From Chaetoderma sp. LZ-2023a (taxonomy: Eukaryota; Mollusca; Caudofoveata; Chaetodermatida; Chaetodermatidae), in contig CM067366.1 of NCBI GenBank assembly GCA_034401795.1, forward strand, positions 68,936,014-69,000,013: a stretch of DNA of 64,000 nucleotides. Direction: 5' to 3'. The notes beneath the pieces are model-generated. The model made no database searches. It saw nothing but the letters and a program-made list of their open reading frames with translations, and was not told where the DNA came from. Shown one piece after another: positions 58,300 to 64,000 of the stretch. The position numbers were made by a program, and so were the translations under genes. Numbering within the stretch: position 1 is the first letter of the stretch; every line of letters starts with the position of its first letter.

Positions 58300-59215
58300 T
58301 CTATTTAATTAATTTTGGCTGTAAACTTGTGATAGCAGCACATACTGTTAAAATATCATCAGAATGTTTAATTAGGCTAATTGGCAGAATACCACTAATA
58401 ATTCTAAAGTTCTTCATTCGTTCAATTGCACGCTCTACATGGATCCGAACAAGCTGTTGTTTGCCACGAGTGAACGCTGGAAGTGCCAATGTGCAGCCAA
58501 CAACAGCTAGTTCATCAGCAATCAGAAAACCTCTATCGGCTAAAACAACATCACCATATTCTAATTTATTATAGAAGCCAGATTGAGAGGTAATCGCTTT
58601 ATCAGATACTCTACCACCCCATGCCTTTGACATAAAGCTAACTGTTCCCCATGGAGTGATTCCAACTAAAAACTATATGGTATTGTGCTGTTTATAATTA
58701 CTCCAAGTTTTGCTTCTCACTGTAAAATTTGTTGCACGCTCTATGAACACTTCTGAGCAATCTATAACGCGATTTTTCGAATTACTGGTCCCATATTTTT
58801 AACACACTCCTTTGTTGAGCAGTATATCAGATGCTCCAGTTGTCGACCCAATACAGATAGTGTGTCCTTTAGTGTTAGTGAGATGGTACTTGGCGAAACC
58901 GAAAACCTGTGTGCCAAATCCACTGTGCCAATATTGTGGCGTAGTTTATATGTCATTAATACCTGGTTCGCAACAGAAAGGTTACCTCTTGGTTTCAGTA
59001 ACCCAGACACAAGTTCTACAATCCACATAAATGTTAGCACATTTGGTATTCCTGTATAATATTGAATCCGTGAACAGTTCATAGATTCAGCAGAGAGACA
59101 GTTTCTTTACTTTGTCGCACAGTTTTACATTTTTCTCTTGCAAACGGTCCAACTCACTAAGCAGAGACTTGTTCTTCTGTCTGATAAAGTCGCTCTCAAC
59201 TCGCAGGCGCCTCAT
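58300..59215 (-). pseudogene. DDE_Tnp_4-family transposase (PIF/Harbinger- or ISL2EU-like)
   Basis: From 59208 downward: a coiled coil (RRLRVESDFIRQKNKSLLSE, heptad Leu), a frameshift near 59105, then IQYYTGIPNVLTF, a helix-turn-helix (LMTYKLRHNIGTVDLAHRFS VSPSTIS), VIDCSEVFIE (first Asp), NYKQHNT, FLVGITPWGTVSF, WGGRVSDKAIT, GDVVLADRGF (second Asp) and IHVERAIERMKNFRI (Glu). About 20 residues before RIHVER are missing compared with relatives, and stops occur near 58675. THAP-coiled-coil-DDE_Tnp_4 proteins are known in PIF/Harbinger and ISL2EU/IS4EU elements; no THAP finger is seen here. The YqaJ partner favours ISL2EU. Confidence 0.85.
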
Positions 59216-59285
59216 CTCATCTCAGGAGCATGATCTGTTAATTCAAGAATCAAAAACAGAATTATATATAGAAGGTGCATGTGTG

Positions 59286-59366
59286 AGAGAGAGAGAGAGA
59301 GAGATAGATAGAGAGAGAGAGAGAGAGATAGAGAGATAGAGAGAGAGCGAGAGAGAGAGAGAGAGC
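59286..59366. repeat. (GA)n/(GATA) microsatellite
   Basis: GA run with GATA interruptions, about 80 bp. Confidence 0.97.
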
Positions 59367-59711
59367 ATAATATAATATTAATATCTGAAAATAACTCTAC
59401 ATTTCACTCCTCATAAATACTACAATTGATACACATTTTAATGATGGTGTACTGGTGATGCTAATTATATCATTCTTATTTCCATATCAAAGATGCCTGT
59501 TAACATTTTTATGCACCTGTCCTGTAGAGTAGAAATTTATACTCAACTGATGTACGGTCAAGCATGTACTAAGAGACCACCCAAGGGAAATGGTCTCTTA
59601 AGACAGTTGGTCTACTGGTCTTGTAACGCCGGGTCAAATGTATTGCTTAATTGGGTTTGTTCTCTTTCTAGATGTGATATGTAGAGCAGGTTTACGATGT
59701 AAGAGATATCC
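59367..59711. other. No recognisable gene
   Basis: A short frame at 59493-59684 has no domain. Nothing else was seen. Confidence 0.5.
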
Positions 59712-59792
59712 TGTTGGATATTTTGAAATAATTTTACCTATCACACCAATGCCTTCCAGTCACCAATCAAATTAATTTCAGAATATCCAACA
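59712..59792. mobile_element. E3 hairpin
   Basis: TGTTGGATATTTTGAAATAA against TTAATTTCAGAATATCCAACA, with a diverged centre. A half copy (TTGAATATTTTGAAAATAAT) follows at 59934-59990. Confidence 0.75.
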
Positions 59793-60020
59793 GATTTCCA
59801 TGATATTCAAGTATAGATAAGTGAGTGGTGAAAGGGTTAACCAAATAAATTATCTTTTATTCCATTCAATGCATTAACACTTACAACCATGACATCTCAA
59901 TTTCAAGGTAGCCATAAAAATTGAACTGTAGTTGAATATTTTGAAAATAATTTGACTAAAAGCTGTTGCTGACCACTTCAAGTCCAGTTACGCTCAAAAT
60001 GTTATATAATAAGTCGAGTA

Positions 60021-60402
60021 GAATGAAGGAAATTTCAATTTCCCTTTCTCCGAGATCTAACAATACTCACCATTCTATTACTTCTGATATACAGCTGGCC
60101 CAGACAGCTGGCCCTGACAGCTGGCCCTGACAGCTGGCTCTAGGACTATAGACTTAGAAAGCTTTACCGACTCCTTGGAACCGGGTAATCGGCTCCAAAC
60201 TGCCGAGTACCCGTTTACCATGGAGCTCATATTGTTTGCATAGCCACCAAACAAGAGAAACCCATGGCTTGCCTCCATGGGGCTGGGAGGCTGGGTCCGT
60301 AACAGAATGGTGAGTATTATTAGATCTCGGAGAAACGGAAATTGAAATTTCCTTCATTCTCCTTCGATCAATACTCACCATTCTATTACTTCTGATATAC
60401 AC
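60021..60402. repeat. DIRS terminal module: one repeat in three orientations
   Basis: X at 60021-60093 (GAATGAAGGAAATTTCAATT ... ACTCACCATTCTATTACTTC). Y at 60301-60360 is the complement of X. Z at 60356-60402 repeats the second half of X directly. Y and Z abut and form a hairpin. Such mixed inverted and direct terminal copies are expected of DIRS-type elements, which recombine circular cDNA rather than use LTRs. A 13-bp tandem (ACAGCTGGCCCTG, four copies) is at 60091-60142. Confidence 0.7.
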
Positions 60403-60647
60403 CAGATTTGGGAATGAGCATGACTATATAAGATGAATGATCATGATATATAGACATAATACAAAACACTCTCAATCCTGAATTACCTCATGATATTTGG
60501 ATTTCAGACCTGGAGCCTCCAACCATTCACTTGTCCGGCCATCAGTGACACAATCTGGTTGATATCCTCTCGCTCGACCATGTCTGCTTCTTAATTCTTT
60601 CTTACAAATGCCAAAAAAGGAAGAAGAGCAGTGTGGTCATATAGCTA

Positions 60648-61799
60648 TAGTCTCAAAACAGCTAAAGCGAGTGGATTGGCGAAGTCTGACACATCCCTCA
60701 TATAGTAATCCATGAAAGAGGACTCACAGTGCCATTGTGCAACAGCCATGATGTCCTTAAACGGAACACCATTGTAAAAGGGCGGAAGAGGCGGCTATTC
60801 CTCTAACATCGTGCCCTTGCGCATTGCACCTGGTGCCCAGTCGTAATCTCACGGGTAGTCTGAATGCATTCGACTACCCAACGAGAGATAGAATCCACGG
60901 ATACGGCGCCATATGGCTCCTTATGGCAGATCCACAGATGTCTATCATTCGACCGTAACGAGTCTGTCCGTTTTGTACTTAGTCAAAGCACGGACTGGGC
61001 ACCAGACACTGGCATCACGATCAAACCTACTTACTTTCGGTATAACGATCGGTTTGCCGGGATATCTGAAAGATTGAATCTTTGACATAAACTCTGCTCT
61101 TGGCAGTAGACGCAGACCCTCTCTGGAGACAATAAATCGGTCCCTCTCTGCTGAAAGTGCGTGGATCACACTGCGCCTTCTAGCTGAGGAAGCTGCCAAT
61201 AGAAAGACCGCCTTTAGAGTCAAATGCTTTAGACTAGCCGAACGCAACAGTTCGAAAGGGTGCTTGGCCAGTACATTAAGCACTAAAGATAGACTCCAGG
61301 CTGGAATGACTACCAGTTGTCTCGTTCGGAGATTGCTCATTCCCTTCACCATCACACCCAACTGGGCCACATCTGGACTATCCCTGTTGGCTAGACAAGG
61401 GATAACTGATGCCAAAGCTGACTTGTATCCAGCAATTGTGACAGGAGGTAGTCCTGAAAAGAACAGCTCACAGAGAAAGTCTGCTATTTGCTGAATAGTG
61501 GAATGAAAGGTATCAATACCCTTTTCTTCACACCAGTCTGCAAATCTGTTAACCTTGTTGTTATATGACTTGACGGTTGACCTCCCTCTTGCAGCTGCGA
61601 TGAAATCTGCAGCATGTCGAGAAAAGCCCTCCGACGTGGAACGTTGTTTGACAACAACCACGCAGTCAATAACATTTCGGGACGCTCGTGTAGGAAGCGT
61701 CCCTTGGCCTGGGAGATTATATTCGGAATCTCGGGTAACTGCACTGGATTTTCCACCCGCAGACCTCGAAGATCTGTGAACCACGCCCTGCTGGGCCAA
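60648..61799 (-). pseudogene. DIRS tyrosine recombinase
   Basis: The frame 60945-61799 contains a SAM-like core-binding domain (RGRSTVKSYNNKVNRFADWC; FFSGLPPVTIAGYKSALASV) and the start of the catalytic domain (LTLKAVFLLAASSARRRSVI, first Arg). After frame breaks the minus strand reads SISRWVVECI, then GHDVRGIAASSALLQ (His-x-x-Arg box, near 60800), AQWH, and MDYYMRD with the nucleophile Tyr (near 60700). A stop follows near 60648. The enzyme integrates circular cDNA without target duplication. All catalytic positions appear to be present, but in more than one frame. Confidence 0.9.
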
Positions 61800-61805
61800 A
61801 TGGCG

Positions 61806-62690
61806 CTATAGCAGGACCAGGCACGGTTCCTCCCTGATCTGCACCAATATCTTCGGTAGAAGAATGGTGGGTGGGTACGCGTAAGCGTGCATCCCTCTCC
61901 AGCTTAACGCCAGAGCGTCTGTATCGACGGCATTTGGATCTGGAATCGGCGAGACATAAGTCACGATTTGAGCATTTTCCCGTGTGGCGAACAAGTCCAC
62001 GTTGGTTTTGCCCCAATGCTCGAAGATCCTGTGAAGAACTGGAGGGTTGAGAGACCATTCTGTTGGCAGAATTCTCTGTCTGCGAGACAAAGCATCCGCC
62101 AGAATGTTCAATCGCCCAGGAATATGAGCTGCTTTCCAAAACAACCGAGTAATTCCTGCACCATTGAGTCAAGTGCCACACTTAGATACATAGTGTGGGT
62201 GACTTGGTCTCGCTTTGGCGATTTCTGTATGATACTACTGTCGAGTTGTCCGACCGTATCAATATCGCCATGCCCCTGACTTTTGAAAAAAACCTTTTCC
62301 AATGCCAGTTCCCCTGCCATCATATCCAACAGATTGATATGCAGCTGGCTCTCTTGGAGAGTCCATGTGCCCGAGACCTGGTGTTCTCCCAGGTAGAACC
62401 CCCCATCCCTCCAGCGATGCATCCATGTACACAGACAGCTGGGGATGGGGTAGGTGCAGCGAAAACTCCTACTTGGAGATTCTGACGCTTTTTCCCACAA
62501 TACAAGATGCGACATTATTGGCTCCAAAACTGGCACCAGTTTTGACAGGGGTTCTATTCTGTTTCCACAGAGACATCAGATACAACTGGATAGGTCTTCG
62601 CATCCGAGCAGTGTACGGGTTTACCTGCTCCATGGAGACCATCATGCCCAGCATCTGAAGAAACCGCCTCGCCTGAATGTGGTTTCCCAA
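61806..62690 (-). pseudogene. DIRS RNase H and connection region
   Basis: 62108-62536 includes VSGTWTLQESQLHINLLDMM and a GDIDTVGQLDSSI stretch (RNase H strands). The upstream part, carrying the usual DAS/GWGG motif, is in other frames near 62430-62470. 61806-62144 reads AAHIPGRLNILADALSR and VDLFATRENAQIVTYVSPIP. This is the HIPGxxNxxAD end of RNase H and the DLFA block, both typical of DIRS pol between RT and recombinase. Several frame changes. Confidence 0.85.
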
Positions 62691-63482
62691 TCAAAACTCT
62701 TGAGGATGGCTAACAGAGACACCACTCTGGGCTCTGACGGGTAAAAAACCCTGCCCTCCTCGAGATCGAATCGCATCCTTAAGTAAACGAAATGTTGAGT
62801 GGTGTGTCAACTCAGATTTCTCCTTGTTGACTATCCAGCCTAGATCTGAAAGCAACTTCAGAGTCAGAGCAGTATCCACCTCTAACCTGGCTGATGATCA
62901 GCCAATCGTCTATGCAGGGGTGAAGCGCCACGTTCTCTTTTCTGAGAAACGCTAACACCACAAGGACCACTCTGGCGAAAACCCTCGGAGCTGTCGACAG
63001 GCCAAATGGGAGAACAATAAACTCCCATACTTGATTCTGAAATACAAATCTCAGAAACCTGTGACAACTCCTGTTCATCGGAATGTGGAAATATGCATCT
63101 CTCGGATCGATCGATACACACCACACCCCATTCCTCAATCCTGCCATCACCGACCTCGGAGTTTCCATCTGAAACCGAGGCGTATGGATAAACCAATTCA
63201 ATGGCCTGAGACTGAGTACGGGTCTCCATCCCCCTGTGCTCTTGGGGACAAGGAACATGTTTGAATAGAAGCCTCGAGTGTTCCGGTTTGCTGGTTTATT
63301 GCTCCCTTCAGAAGCAAACCTGACACTTCGTTTTGAATAGCTTCTAACTTGTCTCGTTCCGTTGAACGGGTGTCCAGACAGGTGCCAAAGACAGATTCTG
63401 TGGTGGAAAGTCCCACCACTCTGGTATGTACATCTGGGATAACCATCCCAGGACCAGACTGTCTGACGTCACACCTCGCCAA
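62691..63482 (-). pseudogene. DIRS-type reverse transcriptase
   Basis: Frame 62812-63258: MFLVPKSTGGWRPVLSLRPL N, FQMETPRSVMAGL, VSIDPRDAYFHIPM (first Asp), FIVLPFGLSTAPRVF and CIDDWLIIS (catalytic DD near 62905). The N-terminal lead (QNEVSGLLLKGAIN) is in 63198-63482, shifted by a frameshift near 63270. The thumb continues to 62691 (LKLLSDLGWIVNKEKSEL). DIRS RTs are close to those of LTR elements but have the PFGLSTAPRVF and DDW patterns seen here. Confidence 0.93.
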
Positions 63483-63485
63483 ACC

Positions 63486-63995
63486 TCAACGAAAACGCAT
63501 GAGCCTTCCACCCACTATAGACGCCTCAACGCCTAATGGGGGTGTCTGCCTCGCGTATCCGCTCTCCCCCCCCCCCCCTCTCTTGACGAGAGAGAGAGAG
63601 AGAACCATATTGGTCTTGGCGGGGCCACCCGCTCCAGCACTCTGGACACCCAGTACCCAGCGGTCATCCTCGGTGACTGACGGGACAACACCATACCTGT
63701 CGTATTCCCCCCGTGGAATACGACCCCTCACCCGCACCTCCATGGAGGCCGCAAGAAGCTGGCCCTTGTTCATGCGTTGTTTGCTATAAATAGCATCAAG
63801 CAACACCATAAACCATGGATCCAGCCCAGCAGACTGGATCAGGGCTGCGGGCAAGATCCCCGTCCTAATCGATACAACCGATGGACGGGGTACATCCTCC
63901 TCGGCCGTGGTCGAAACCACAGACAGGTCCACCCTGGCTAGCCAAGCCAGAGCCCCAGACCAATCCGTCTCTGAGGAGGACACTCCCGCGAACAC
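63486..63995 (-). pseudogene. DIRS gag-like or pol leader region, cut by window end
   Basis: A 169-residue frame open to the window edge. It has no zinc knuckle. PPLGVEASIVGGRLMRF at its end is the leader that precedes DIRS RT (GGRLxxF...W). A homopolymer C run (63570-63579) and GA run lie within it and may be length errors that break the frame. It probably continues upstream beyond 64000. Confidence 0.55.
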
Positions 63996-64000
63996 GTTCA

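Noticed and set aside
59112-59339. Protein with (RE)n tail
   Set aside because: Antisense to the transposase coiled coil and read-through of the GA microsatellite.
60864-63789. Numerous plus-strand ORFs at 60.9-63.8 kb (up to 146 residues)
   Set aside because: All are antisense to the DIRS pol and recombinase, which carry recognisable motifs on the minus strand.

Overview
The window looks like gene-poor, repeat-packed nuclear DNA from an invertebrate. I found no intact host gene, no rRNA or tRNA gene, and no prokaryotic feature such as an operon or CRISPR array. A marine lophotrochozoan, most likely a bivalve mollusc, fits best. The reasons are the mix of elements (CR1-like and RNase H-bearing LINEs, Ty3/gypsy, DIRS-type, Tc1, hAT-like, an ISL2EU-like transposon with a YqaJ nuclease), long arrays around 'GCTCACCTGG...AGGTGAGCTAATAA' and 'CCAAGTTTGGTGACCATATG', and NHL-repeat gene fragments. 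The organism call rests on recollection of such repeats, not on a search.

Layout. 1-945 is a 22-bp minisatellite that flips orientation near 180. 972-4028 is bounded by long diverged inverted arms. 4.9-8.4 kb holds a cysteine-rich element ORF, an (AAT)n palindrome, the 5' part of a LINE and a 30-bp minisatellite. 9.0-16.5 kb is one decayed gypsy pol on the minus strand. It is split by a hAT-like insertion with an 8-bp target duplication, and by a 2.6-kb segment (with a LINE end and a 34-bp minisatellite) that lies between 124-bp direct repeats. 16.7-19.5 kb carries two Tc1/mariner relics and a LINE RT scrap. 19.5-23.2 kb has unrecognised hydrophobic ORFs, a perfect 39-bp-arm palindrome and a 48-bp minisatellite. 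23.8-50.7 kb is dominated by four interspersed families. E1 is about 400 bp, with CRE-like sites and an embedded hairpin. E2 is a TTAA-bounded palindromic MITE that looks piggyBac-like. E3 is the hairpin itself. E4 is the bivalve-type tandem-rich repeat. Among them lie tandemly duplicated, decayed NHL-repeat units (26.1-32.2 kb). 51.1-51.8 kb is a CR1-type LINE end. 53.1-54.5 kb is a higher-order minisatellite. 56.4-59.2 kb pairs a YqaJ-nuclease relic with a DDE_Tnp_4 transposase relic. 60.0-64.0 kb is a DIRS-type retrotransposon on the minus strand (RT, RNase H, tyrosine recombinase, terminal repeats) that runs off the window.

Nearly all coding matter belongs to mobile elements, and nearly every copy is broken by stops, frameshifts, truncations or insertions. 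The most useful results are the nesting relations, which order insertion events, the probable two-gene ISL2EU-like element, the DIRS element with its terminal module, and several apparently undescribed palindromic families.
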